Below are positions 17,184-25,527 of a stretch of DNA of 42,969 nucleotides, piece after piece; the first letter of the stretch is position 1, and the number at the start of each line of letters is the position of its first letter. The notes beneath the pieces are model-generated. The model was not told the origin of the DNA, searched no databases, and saw only the letters and a program-made list of their open reading frames with translations. The DNA lies in NCBI GenBank assembly GCA_034435835.1, contig DAOTWF010000007.1, positions 1-42,969 of the forward strand. Direction: 5' to 3'. A program made the translations under genes and the position numbers. The stretch comes from CALJTV01 sp034435835 (GTDB taxonomy: Bacteria; Chloroflexota; Dehalococcoidia; GIF9; UBA5629).

Positions 17184-18632
17184 TCACCTAGCGGCAGATA
17201 CTCTGTTTAAAGCGTCCTGAAGACGTTTCAAACAGTTTTTCTTACCCAACACTTCCATCGTCTGAAAAAGCGGCGGTGCTGCCGTCCTCCCGGTCACTGA
17301 TACCCTTAGCAAAGCGAAATATACACCAGTCTTCAGTCCCAGCTCTTCAGCTAGGGGACGAAGCAGGTTTTCCAGCGACTGCGCATCCCAGATAGCTAAC
17401 TCCTCCAAGCGCGCCAGTGTAGCTCTCAGAGAATCGGCAGCTTGAGCCGGTGTGAGCTTTTCCAGTAGTAGCTTTGTATCGTACTCCAGTTCTTCAACAA
17501 AAAAGAACTCGGTGAGCTGCGACACTTCTCCCAGTGTCCTTGCCCTGTCCTGTATTAAAGGCAGGACACATGACACGTAGCCCTTGTCCAGCGGTCTTGC
17601 CACCACCGAAGGTAACCCCTTCTCCAGAAATGGCAACGCCCGTCGGGTAAATTCCTCAAGGCTCAAACTCCGAATATAGACACCATTCATCCAGTCCAGT
17701 TTTTCCCTATTGAACACCGCCGGGTTCCTGCTTATCCGTTCCAGAGAAAAGTACTTGACGATCGTGTCCCTGTCCATCAGCTCGGTCTTGTCGTCCAGTG
17801 ACCAGCCAAGCAAAGCCAAGAAATTGAACATTGCCTCCGGCAGATAGCCAGCCTCCATATAATCGGTAACGGCAGTGGCACCATGACGCTTGCTCAGTTT
17901 CGACCTGTCGGTACCCAAAATCATGGGCAAATGGGCAAACTTAGGCGGTTCCCACCCCAGAGCATGGTAAAGCAGTACATGCCTTGGCGTGCTCGATAGC
18001 CATTCGTCAGCCCTGAGTACATGGGAGATTTCCATAAAATGGTCGTCCACTATATTGGCGAGGTGATAAGTGGGATAACCGTCTGACTTGAGCAGCACGA
18101 AATCGTCCAGAGTGCTATTTTGAAAAACTATGTCACCACGGAGCAGGTCATGAAATGCGGTCTGCCCCTCGAGAGGCGTCTTAAGGCGGACCACTGGTAC
18201 GATGCCCCGTGACTCAAATTCAGCCCTTTGCGACCGTGTTAGGTTGCGGCAGTGGCGGTCATATCCCGGGGGCTGTTTTTTCTTCATCTGCTCTTCCCTT
18301 ACCGACTGCAGCCGCTCGGGCGAGCAGTAGCAAAAATAAGCAGCGTCTAGCCTAATCAGTTGCCGAGCTACCTCTTGGTAGAGCGCCAGTCTCTGTGACT
18401 GAAAATAAGGTCCTTCGTCCCAGTCCAGTCCCAGCCAGCGCAAGCTATCAAGGATGGCTTCAACCGCACCCTCCTCCATCCGCTCCCGGTCTGTATCCTC
18501 AATGCGCAAAATAAAGACACCGCTGTTATGCCGGGCAAAAAGCCAGTTGAACAGCGCTGTCCTGATGTTACCCACGTGGGGATAGCCCGTAGGACTCGGG
18601 GCAAAGCGGACCCTTACTTTTACTTCAGACAT
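17184..18632 (-). CDS. gltX: Glutamyl-tRNA synthetase
   Basis: This 482-residue class I aminoacyl-tRNA synthetase charges tRNA-Glu. The HIGH-type motif is in P-S-P-T-G-Y-P-H-V-G-N (about 13-22) and the KMSKS-type motif is S-K-L-S-K-R-H-G (about 244). The insertion CYCS...YDRHC (about 100-126) matches the zinc-binding element of bacterial GluRS. Length and motif order are normal. Its first eight bases overlap the end of the RDD gene, so translation is likely coupled. Whether it also charges tRNA-Gln (with GatCAB) cannot be decided here. Confidence 0.97.
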   Translation of the reverse strand: MSEVKVRVRFAPSPTGYPHVGNIRTALFNWLFARHNSGVFILRIEDTDRERMEEGAVEAILDSLRWLGLDWDEGPYFQSQRLALYQEVARQLIRLDAAYFCYCSPERLQSVREEQMKKKQPPGYDRHCRNLTRSQRAEFESRGIVPVVRLKTPLEGQTAFHDLLRGDIVFQNSTLDDFVLLKSDGYPTYHLANIVDDHFMEISHVLRADEWLSSTPRHVLLYHALGWEPPKFAHLPMILGTDRSKLSKRHGATAVTDYMEAGYLPEAMFNFLALLGWSLDDKTELMDRDTIVKYFSLERISRNPAVFNREKLDWMNGVYIRSLSLEEFTRRALPFLEKGLPSVVARPLDKGYVSCVLPLIQDRARTLGEVSQLTEFFFVEELEYDTKLLLEKLTPAQAADSLRATLARLEELAIWDAQSLENLLRPLAEELGLKTGVYFALLRVSVTGRTAAPPLFQTMEVLGKKNCLKRLQDALNRVSAAR

Positions 18633-19083
18633 ATCCAGCCTGACTCCGAAAATATGTTCTGCTGAATGAGGGCTGCCTTATCGAAAGCTTGACCACATAT
18701 GTATCTGCTATTTTGTCATGTAATGCCTGCTTCTTGGCATCGAACGCCACCAGAATGAAACCGGTCAGCAAAGTAAGTCCGGTCACCAGATAGCCCCAGC
18801 CTCGCCGCACAGCCGTTTGCAAGCTTACAGGCGAACCGCCTTCTTCAACTACTTTTATACCCATCGCCATCTTGCCAGGTGTCTGCCCACACCACCACCA
18901 GAAGGAGACATAATAAGCAAAAGATACCGCAAGTCCACACGGCAGCCAGACCACGGGTGCCTTGAAAAAATAGTACAATGCGCCGACAGCAATTCCCAGC
19001 AGCAAAAAATCTAAAAATCCAGCCCCCAACCTCAACCAGAGCCCAGCATACTCGAGAGACACCTCCCTCAGGTCATGCTTCAA
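18625..19083 (-). CDS. RDD family membrane protein
   Basis: This 152-residue protein carries an RDD-type domain: Y-A-G-L-W-L-R-L-G-A-G-F-L-D near the N-terminus, two hydrophobic segments, then G-Q-T-P-G-K-M-A-M-G-I-K-V-V. A third hydrophobic segment precedes A-L-H-D-K-I-A-D-T-Y-V-V. RDD proteins are poorly characterised; some have been linked to ion transport. The start is a TTG six bases behind GGGGTG, and the nearby ATG is out of frame. It is cotranscribed with gltX downstream. Confidence 0.85.
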   Translation of the reverse strand: MKHDLREVSLEYAGLWLRLGAGFLDFLLLGIAVGALYYFFKAPVVWLPCGLAVSFAYYVSFWWWCGQTPGKMAMGIKVVEEGGSPVSLQTAVRRGWGYLVTGLTLLTGFILVAFDAKKQALHDKIADTYVVKLSIRQPSFSRTYFRSQAGYV

Positions 19084-19217
19084 ATTACACCCCAGGGAAC
19101 CGTAATTAGAAAAATGCCCATCAGTCTTTTACAAACATACCAGCCGCTACACAATATGATAGCAAACCTAATAGCAGGAGCACTTCCAAGAAAAGATGGA
19201 GGTAGCGTAGACACAAA

Positions 19218-19493
19218 CTATTTCTTGGTCAGAATGCGGTACATCCCTTCCAGCTCGCTCAGGCGTTTCCGCAGCCTCTCGGTCAGTTGCTCCGCCTGTT
19301 TCAGGGCGTTCCTAGTGTCCTCCATGTCAGCCTGAATCTTAAACAGTATCTCGTTCCTACGCACGCTGAGATCAGCCTCGAAGGACTCGAGATCGCCGAA
19401 TTCACTCTTGCCCAGGAGCTGCGAATAGAGCTCGCTTTCACGCTGCATCTGACCCTTCTTAATTTGTTCAAAAGACCTGTTTGCGTCCTTCAT
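19218..19493 (-). CDS. Small coiled-coil protein of unknown function
   Basis: This 91-residue, highly charged protein has heptad-like spacing of leucines and isoleucines from about residue 45 to 85 (alternating Q, E, R and L), which predicts a coiled coil. It has no cysteines, no signal peptide and no membrane segment. I do not recognise a family. It lies 38 bases after the pseudouridine synthase and 134 bases before the RDD gene in the same direction; the 134-base gap shows no clear feature. Confidence 0.7.
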   Translation of the reverse strand: MKDANRSFEQIKKGQMQRESELYSQLLGKSEFGDLESFEADLSVRRNEILFKIQADMEDTRNALKQAEQLTERLRKRLSELEGMYRILTKK

Positions 19494-19531
19494 AACCTGC
19501 CAAAGCCTCTTTCAAAATACAATTTAACACA

Positions 19532-20485
19532 TTACCTGACTATTGGCAACCAGTCACGGCGATTTTGCGAGGAAGTTTGTCCTCTCAATTCATCGATGAC
19601 ACGCTGTAAATCGGCCGGCAGCTCGCTGACAAACTCTCTATAGCCGCCATCTCCAGGCAGACAGAAACCAAGACGGTGGGCATGAACGAACTGCCGCTTG
19701 AGTAGAGGGGACCTGACGCCATAAACGGCATCGCCCAGCACCGGAAAACCTATAGCTGTCAGGTGAACGCGTATCTGATGAGTCCTGCCGGTCTGCAGAA
19801 CAACCTCAAGGAAAGTATAGTCACCCAGATATTCCCTGACTTTGTAACTCGTAGTGGCTGACCTCCCATCCCTGACCACAGCCATACGCTTCCGGTTGGC
19901 AGGGTCTCTACCCAGGGGTGCCTCTATCGCGCCCTGCGACGGTGATAACCTGCCCTTCACCAGCACCAGGTACACTTTCAGGACAGACCGGGCCTTGAAC
20001 TGGTCTATCAGGAACTGCTGGACCTTCGGGTTTTTGGCAATGACCATTACCCCCGAGGTATCCCTGTCCAAGCGATGGACTATCCCGGGCCTAATACCAT
20101 CAAAACCTTTGATGTCCGGACATCTCGCCAGTACAGCATTGACCAGCGTATGGGAGGTGTGCCCCGGTGAGGGATAGACCACCAGCCCCGCTGGTTTATC
20201 TATCACCACCAAGTTGCTATCCTCATAGAGCACCGCCACCGGAATCTCCTCGGGGGTGAGCGACGGCACTTCAGGTGGCGGTAGCTGGATATAGACTTCG
20301 TCCCCGGGTTCAAGCTTTTGCGCTGCTCTGGCTTTCCTCTGGTTGACCACCACATTCCCTTGCCTGATCAATTTTTGCAGGCGGGAACGGGAAAGCTCAG
20401 GAAGCACGACTGTCAGATATCTGTCCAGACGTCCCGCCTTCTCTGTGACCGTCAATCTGAGCCGGTGTCCTTCAAGGGCTGTCAT
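19532..20485 (-). CDS. rluD: RluA/RluD family 23S rRNA pseudouridine synthase
   Basis: This 317-residue protein has an N-terminal S4 RNA-binding domain (about 15-65) and a pseudouridine synthase domain. The catalytic motif G-I-V-H-R-L-D-R-D-T-S-G-V contains the nucleophilic aspartate. The later motif T-G-R-T-H-Q-I-R-V-H is also present. RluD in E. coli modifies helix 69 of 23S rRNA; the exact target here cannot be read off. I use the ATG at 20485, which has AAAGG upstream, and the frame overlaps the lspA stop, a common lspA-rluD pairing. Confidence 0.93.
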   Translation of the reverse strand: MTALEGHRLRLTVTEKAGRLDRYLTVVLPELSRSRLQKLIRQGNVVVNQRKARAAQKLEPGDEVYIQLPPPEVPSLTPEEIPVAVLYEDSNLVVIDKPAGLVVYPSPGHTSHTLVNAVLARCPDIKGFDGIRPGIVHRLDRDTSGVMVIAKNPKVQQFLIDQFKARSVLKVYLVLVKGRLSPSQGAIEAPLGRDPANRKRMAVVRDGRSATTSYKVREYLGDYTFLEVVLQTGRTHQIRVHLTAIGFPVLGDAVYGVRSPLLKRQFVHAHRLGFCLPGDGGYREFVSELPADLQRVIDELRGQTSSQNRRDWLPIVR

Positions 20486-21002
20486 CAACCTTTCTCAGCT
20501 CCCTGAACATAAAAGCCAGTAAGGCTATTATCCCCACGGTTATGGCTGAATCTGCCACATTGAAAGCTGGCCAGTGAAAGTCTCCCCATAACCTCACATC
20601 AATAAAGTCGGTGACACAGCCAAAGCGGAACCTGTCTATCAGGTTGCCCACAGCACCGCCGAAAACCAGCGCCAGAGCCACGCTGCCCAGCTTGTCAGAC
20701 CGACGAAAATAGCGGAAAAGTAACAAAATCGCTGCCAGCCCAGCAATCGCAGCCAGCGTTATCAAAACAGACTGCCGTGCCAGTATCCCAAAGGCTGAAC
20801 CGGGATTGCACACATGACACAGACTTACAAAACCAAAAAGTGGGATAACCTCCAAAGGAAGTATATTGGCTCTCACCCAGTGCTTGGTAACCTGATCCAA
20901 TACCACCACAAAGACCACAAGGGCAGCAAAGAGCACCCTCGGTCCCCAGCTACCTAACAGGTTTACCTCTGATGTTCTTCGACTGACGTGCTTTGCATTC
21001 AA
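20472..21002 (-). CDS. lspA: Lipoprotein signal peptidase (signal peptidase II)
   Basis: This 176-residue protein is an aspartyl protease of the inner membrane that cleaves prolipoprotein signal peptides. Four hydrophobic segments are visible. The family motifs are D-Q-V-T-K near the first segment, N-P-G-S-A-F-G-I, G-N-L-I-D-R with the first catalytic Asp, and F-N-V-A-D-S with the second. The annotated start overlaps the DksA-like gene by 53 bases; a GTG about 22 codons inside is a possible shorter start. It overlaps rluD downstream. Confidence 0.94.
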   Translation of the reverse strand: MNAKHVSRRTSEVNLLGSWGPRVLFAALVVFVVVLDQVTKHWVRANILPLEVIPLFGFVSLCHVCNPGSAFGILARQSVLITLAAIAGLAAILLLFRYFRRSDKLGSVALALVFGGAVGNLIDRFRFGCVTDFIDVRLWGDFHWPAFNVADSAITVGIIALLAFMFRELRKVDDSP

Positions 21003-21324
21003 GACACAGATTTGCCTGCGGCAAAGCTTCTAGCCTTGCCGCTTCTATCGGCCTGCCACACATATCACAAAGGCCGTAGGTACCAGCCTCATACTTTTTC
21101 AACGCATGCTCAACTTCAGCAAGCGCGCTAGCCAGGCGCTTCTCCAGGGTCAGCCTCTTCTCCCGCTCAAACACCTCAGTGGCACTCTCTTCCCTCTTGC
21201 CGAAGGGACTCCCCTCCCGCTGCTCATCAGCAGACTTCTCTTCAGTCTTTAACTGCCGAAGCTCATTCCTGAGCCGCTCCTGTTCCTGTTTAAGGCGCTC
21301 ATAAAGTTGAATGTGGTCGACCAT
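20950..21324 (-). CDS. DksA/TraR-type zinc finger protein
   Basis: This 124-residue protein has an N-terminal coiled-coil hairpin (about 5-80) and a C4 zinc finger CDMC-x17-CLEC near the C-terminus, the DksA/TraR arrangement. DksA binds the RNA polymerase secondary channel and works with ppGpp. The acidic D-x2-D tip typical of true DksA is not obvious, so it may be a YocK-like relative. Its closeness to relA/spoT on the same strand is suggestive. It overlaps the start of lspA. Confidence 0.85.
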   Translation of the reverse strand: MVDHIQLYERLKQEQERLRNELRQLKTEEKSADEQREGSPFGKREESATEVFEREKRLTLEKRLASALAEVEHALKKYEAGTYGLCDMCGRPIEAARLEALPQANLCLECKARQSKNIRGKPVR

Positions 21325-21407
21325 TTTACACCCTGGTGCAAACAGATTTGGTAAGCTTTATTCTAGCTAACCTTAGTTGATTACGCAAGCTTGTCCGGTA
21401 CAAAACC

Positions 21408-22196
21408 TTAATCGAACATGAGCCGGAGCTGGCGGATTGTATTGACCGCCTGACCCCGCCAGTGGTTGTTGGCAAAAACAAAAGTTATCCTGGCACAGCT
21501 GTCTATCTCGTTTATCTTCGGCACCCATTCCCGCAACTCTCCCACAGAATAAGTATAGTCGTATCTCTCATAGGCATGTTCATGCTGCCACCATTTGGCG
21601 GCATTGCGCCCGTGAAACCGTACATAGCCTATTTCGCTGGTCACTGCCACTAGCGGTGGTATCAGCCCCGGCAACCTCGGCTCGTCAACACAGCAGAAAC
21701 CGAGGTTATGGAGGCGCAGCCATTCAAAAACCTCTCCTCGCAACCAGCCGGCATTTCGGAACTCGACAACCAAAGGTAAGTTCCCTAGACGTTCTCGGAA
21801 CACTGCTAGGTAGTCACGGTTAACCCGGTTGCAGGCAAAGCTGTAAGGGAACTGAGCCAGTACACAACCAAGCTTCTCCGACTCCATAAGAGGACGCAAC
21901 ACATCAACGAAAACAGCGAAATCCCCCCTCTCGGGCTGCCGCTCATGTGTCAATTTCTGAGGTGCTTTGACCGAAAACAGAAAACCTTCTCCAGTCTTAT
22001 GTACCAAAGACTCAATAACTGAGATACGGGGCAGCGCATAGAAAGTTGAGTTCAACTCCAGGGCATTAAACTCACGGGCATAGTACAGCAGCCAGTCCTG
22101 CCTTCTCAGACCGTTCGGATAGAAAGGACCTACCCAGTCGGTATAACTGAAACCAGAAGTGCCAAAGTAGAGCACTCCCACACCCTCACCCCTCAA
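21408..22196 (-). CDS. DUF72 family protein
   Basis: This 262-residue protein has a DUF72 TIM-barrel-like pattern: Y-F-G-T-S-G-F-S-Y-T-D-W at the N-terminus, F-N-A-L-E-L-N-S-T-F-Y, F-S-V-K-A-P, L-V-V-E-F-R-N-A-G-W, and Y-V-R-F-H-G-R-N. The C-terminal F-A-N-N-H-W-R-G-Q-A is also conserved. The biochemical function of DUF72 is unknown. It follows the DUF3096 gene by 15 bases and may be cotranscribed with relA. Confidence 0.9.
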   Translation of the reverse strand: MRGEGVGVLYFGTSGFSYTDWVGPFYPNGLRRQDWLLYYAREFNALELNSTFYALPRISVIESLVHKTGEGFLFSVKAPQKLTHERQPERGDFAVFVDVLRPLMESEKLGCVLAQFPYSFACNRVNRDYLAVFRERLGNLPLVVEFRNAGWLRGEVFEWLRLHNLGFCCVDEPRLPGLIPPLVAVTSEIGYVRFHGRNAAKWWQHEHAYERYDYTYSVGELREWVPKINEIDSCARITFVFANNHWRGQAVNTIRQLRLMFD

Positions 22197-22211
22197 CCGA
22201 TCGACGTTTCC

Positions 22212-22364
22212 TTATAAAGCCTGAACGATAGCCCACACCCCGATCACTATCAGATATATGCCCACAAGGTAGTTAAGTATTTTGGGAAAAATCATCACTA
22301 TGATGCCGAAGATAAGTGTCAGTATACCCATCAAGAGTCCGCTCACATGCAATACGTTCAACAT
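22212..22364 (-). CDS. DUF3096-type tiny membrane protein
   Basis: This is a 50-residue ORF too short for most gene callers. It begins MLNVLHVSGL and has two hydrophobic segments flanking the central F-P-K-I-L-N-Y-L-V-G-I-Y motif, the pattern of DUF3096 proteins. The ATG follows AAGGAGG eight bases upstream, which strongly supports translation. It lies 29 bases behind relA/spoT and 15 bases before DUF72. The function of this family is unknown. Confidence 0.82.
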   Translation of the reverse strand: MLNVLHVSGLLMGILTLIFGIIVMIFPKILNYLVGIYLIVIGVWAIVQAL

Positions 22365-22393
22365 TCCCTGTCCCTCCTTGCTTCAATTCCAAT

Positions 22394-24556
22394 CTAGCCA
22401 CCAAGGCTTACTTTGGCGCTATTAGTCCTGACGGCGCTTATCACACCACGCACTCCCTGTATCCGGGAAAGCAAATGCGTAAGCTCAGCCATATTGGCTA
22501 TCTCCAGTGTAGCAAAGACCGAGATAATGTCGTCATGGTACTCAGTGCTGATGCCGGCTATATTTACTTTAGCATCAGCCACAATTGTGGTTATGTCCCT
22601 CAACAGCCCGACCCGGTCCCAGGCATCGATCTGGATATCCACAGGATAGACTTTCTGGACCTTGCCCCAGCTTACTTCTATTAAGCGTCTTTTATCCTCA
22701 ACCCTTTGAATATTTATGCAGTCCTGACGGTGTACAGATACGCCACGATTTCGGGTGATGTAGCCGATGATGGTGTCACCGGGTACTGGATGACAGCAAT
22801 TCGCTAAATGGCTGAGCAGGTCACCAACCCCCAGCACCTGTATACCGCTATGGCTGACCGCCTTAACGCTGGAAGGTTTGACCACTGGAGATGTCTCTAC
22901 CGGTTCGGCCACCAGCTTGAGTGCCAGCTGATGAGGTGTGATACCACCATAGCCTATGGCAGCCAGAAAATCGTCTGGGTTCGAGTAATTGAACTGTCGG
23001 GCAATCTCCTCTAAGCTGCTGATAGTCACTCCCAGCCGCTTGAGTTCCCTTTCCAGTATTTCCCGCCCGCGCTCAATATTCTGCGCCCTCTCCTGCTTCT
23101 TGAACCACTGCCTTATCTTTTCCCTAGCATGAGGAGTCTTTACAAAGCCGAGGTCAGGGTTAAGCCAGTCCATGCTGGGGCCCCTGTCAGCCTTGGTAGT
23201 CATTATCCCCACTATCTCTCCGCTCTTCAGCTCGTAATTCAGGGGGACCAGCTTGCCATTTACCTTGGCACCTATGCAGCGATGTCCTAGCTCAGTATGT
23301 ATGCGGTAAGCAAAATCGAGCGGTGTGGCACCTTTAGGTAAGGATATTATCTCGCCCTTGGGCGTAAAAACGAAGACTTGGTCCAGCAGCAGTTCCGTCC
23401 GCAACGACTCCATAAATTCTTCGCTGCTAAGCTCACTCTGCCACTCAATGAGCTGGCGCAGCCAGGCTATCTTGTCCTCAAAACCTTTCTCCTTTTTGCC
23501 GCCCTCCTTGTAGCGCCAGTGGGCAGCCAACCCGAATTCAGCGGTTTCGTGCATCTTATAAGTGCGTATCTGGATCTCCAGTGGCGTCGTCCCCTTGCAC
23601 ATCACAGTGGTGTGCAACGACTTGTAGCCATTGTCCTTGGGGTTGGCGATGAAATCGTTGAACTCCTCAGGGATCGGGTGCCACAGGTTGTGGACAACCC
23701 CGAGCGCCTTATAACAGTCGGACTCTTCTTCTGTGTGCACCAGGATACGGACCGCAAAAAGATCATGTATATCGTTGAAATCGCGGCCCTGCACTGCATA
23801 GCGCTTCATTTTGTCATAGATGCTGTATATGTGCTTGGGACGACCAAAAACGTCCGCCTTGATCTCAGCCCTCTCCAGTTCCTGTCTCAATATTTGCACC
23901 ACCTCGTTTATAAAGCTCTCCCGCTGGGCACGCTTTGTTGCCACCATACGAGCAATCCGGTGGTACTCCCTAGGTTCAAGGTAACGAAAAGCCAAGTCCT
24001 CAAGCTGCCATTTTAGCTGCCAGATACCGAGCCGGTGAGCCAGCGGCGCATATACTTCCAGCGTTTCCTGTGCGACCTGTTTTCGCTTTTCCGGCGCGAG
24101 GACACCGAGAGTACGCATATTGTGCAGCCTGTCCGCCAGCTTTATGAACACCACCCTGAGGTCCTGTGCCATTGCCAGCAGCATCTTCCTCAAGTTCTGG
24201 GCCTGCGATTCCTGTCTGCTTTCACCATCGCCCCTCCAGGACAGCTTGCCCAGCTTGGTGGTACCATCAACCAGCCTGCTCACCTCAGGACCAAATTTTG
24301 CCTCCACTTCGGACAGCGGCACACCGCAGTCCTCCAGCACATCATGGAGCAGGGCTGCAGCCAGCGTGGTGGCGTCGAGCTGCAGCCCAGCCAGTATCAT
24401 AGCTGTCTGCACCGGATGTTCTAAAAACGGCTCGCCAGTTTTACGCACCTGCCCCTCATGGGCACGACTGGCGAACTCATACGCTGCCTTCACCAGAGCT
24501 AGCTTGTCCGCGGGTAAATACTCTTTCGCTTTTTCCAGCAGGGTTTCGCCGTCCAT
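22394..24556 (-). CDS. rel: Bifunctional (p)ppGpp synthase/hydrolase (RelA/SpoT)
   Basis: This 720-residue long RSH protein has an N-terminal HD hydrolase domain with A-L-L-H-D-V-L-E-D (HD at 71-72, ED at 75-76). A synthetase domain follows at about 230-350 (G-R-P-K-H-I-Y-S-I-Y, D-L-F-A-V-R-I). Next come a TGS domain (V-F-V-F-T-P-K-G-E, about 395-455) and a C-terminal ACT domain (about 645-720). Conserved HD residues indicate that it can both make and degrade the alarmone. I start at the ATG 24554-24556: a longer in-frame start at 24676 lies upstream of the promoter at 24585-24613. Confidence 0.96.
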   Translation of the reverse strand: MDGETLLEKAKEYLPADKLALVKAAYEFASRAHEGQVRKTGEPFLEHPVQTAMILAGLQLDATTLAAALLHDVLEDCGVPLSEVEAKFGPEVSRLVDGTTKLGKLSWRGDGESRQESQAQNLRKMLLAMAQDLRVVFIKLADRLHNMRTLGVLAPEKRKQVAQETLEVYAPLAHRLGIWQLKWQLEDLAFRYLEPREYHRIARMVATKRAQRESFINEVVQILRQELERAEIKADVFGRPKHIYSIYDKMKRYAVQGRDFNDIHDLFAVRILVHTEEESDCYKALGVVHNLWHPIPEEFNDFIANPKDNGYKSLHTTVMCKGTTPLEIQIRTYKMHETAEFGLAAHWRYKEGGKKEKGFEDKIAWLRQLIEWQSELSSEEFMESLRTELLLDQVFVFTPKGEIISLPKGATPLDFAYRIHTELGHRCIGAKVNGKLVPLNYELKSGEIVGIMTTKADRGPSMDWLNPDLGFVKTPHAREKIRQWFKKQERAQNIERGREILERELKRLGVTISSLEEIARQFNYSNPDDFLAAIGYGGITPHQLALKLVAEPVETSPVVKPSSVKAVSHSGIQVLGVGDLLSHLANCCHPVPGDTIIGYITRNRGVSVHRQDCINIQRVEDKRRLIEVSWGKVQKVYPVDIQIDAWDRVGLLRDITTIVADAKVNIAGISTEYHDDIISVFATLEIANMAELTHLLSRIQGVRGVISAVRTNSAKVSLGG

Positions 24557-24584
24557 CCTGACCCCAGCCTCTGTCCTTTGTAGT

Positions 24585-24613
24585 ATAATAGTCCAAAAAA
24601 GGTAGCTGTGCAA
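24585..24613 (-). promoter_or_regulatory. Sigma70-type promoter for relA/spoT
   Basis: On the minus strand TTGCAC (24608-24613) and TATTAT (24585-24590) are separated by 17 bases. The -10 ends about 29 bases before the ATG at 24556. This fixes the start of the gene and excludes the longer N-terminus. Confidence 0.75.
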
Positions 24614-24665
24614 ACAGAAACCTGCATTTCTTGTAAAAATACACAGTGCTCCAGGGGGTGAAGAA

Positions 24666-25499
24666 ATGAAAACCAAAGCGGGGGAATTTGTCGGTGGGAA
24701 AAGGCTAAACCTCTACTATCAGTGCTGGCTACCGGAAGAGAAGCCCAGAGCGGTACTGCTCATCGCTCACGGGCTGGCGGAGCACAGCGGCCGCTACGCC
24801 GGCTTGGCTGACTACTTCACATCCAGAGGGTACGCAGTCTATGCTCTCGACCACAGAGGGCACGGGAAGTCAGAGGGTGCCCGCATCTACGTTAACCGCT
24901 TTGACGACTATATAGCTGACCTGAGGATCTTCCACGAGCTTGTGCGCAAGGAATGTCCCGGCGAGCGGATGTGTCTCATTGGACACAGCATGGGCGGGAC
25001 GATAGCCGTGGCTTACGCCATAAAGTACCAGCAGGATCTGACCGGGTTGATACTGTCCGGTGCCAGTCTGGCGCCTGCGGGAGCCACACCTCTGTCACTC
25101 CTCATCATCGCCGGTATAATATCGGCATTTTCCCCCAAGACAGGCCTCGCTGCGCTCGATGCTTCGGCTATCAGCCGCGATAAGAGTGTTGTGGAAGCAT
25201 ACGAAAAAGACCCGCTTGTCTACAGGGGCAAAATCCCAGCCCGCACCGCAACCGAGCTGGCGCGGATGTGGAGAGAGCTTCCCCGAAAAATGTCGGAATT
25301 AAAGCTGCCTTTACTGATTCTGCATGGCAGCGCCGACCGCCTGGCACCCTCACAGGGCAGCAAACTGCTCTATGAATGCGCCGGTTCTGCAGATAAAACG
25401 CTGAAAATATACGAAGGGCTTTACCACGAGGTCTTCAACGAGCCGGAGCGCCTGCAGGTAATGGGCGACGTAGAACGGTGGCTTGCCAGCCACATCTAG
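24666..25499 (+). CDS. Alpha/beta hydrolase, monoacylglycerol lipase-like
   Basis: This 277-residue serine hydrolase has the nucleophile elbow G-H-S-M-G-G (about 113-118), and the oxyanion-side motif A-H-G-L-A-E-H-S-G-R-Y typical of monoacylglycerol lipases and lysophospholipases. D-H-R-G-H-G-K-S follows. The acid residue is in H-G-S-A-D-R and the histidine in Y-H-E. There is no signal peptide, so it is probably cytoplasmic. The ATG follows GGGGGTGAAG. glpK starts 28 bases after its stop and glpD follows, so release of glycerol from acylglycerols or glycerophospholipid products is the likely job. Confidence 0.88.
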   Translation: MKTKAGEFVGGKRLNLYYQCWLPEEKPRAVLLIAHGLAEHSGRYAGLADYFTSRGYAVYALDHRGHGKSEGARIYVNRFDDYIADLRIFHELVRKECPGERMCLIGHSMGGTIAVAYAIKYQQDLTGLILSGASLAPAGATPLSLLIIAGIISAFSPKTGLAALDASAISRDKSVVEAYEKDPLVYRGKIPARTATELARMWRELPRKMSELKLPLLILHGSADRLAPSQGSKLLYECAGSADKTLKIYEGLYHEVFNEPERLQVMGDVERWLASHI

Positions 25500-25527
25500 G
25501 TGCAGGCATACCAGAGGGAGGAAAGCA

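Noticed and set aside
24557..24676. Longer N-terminus for RelA/SpoT
   Set aside because: The extension covers the -10 and -35 elements and overlaps the divergent hydrolase start; the RSH family begins near the ATG at 24556.
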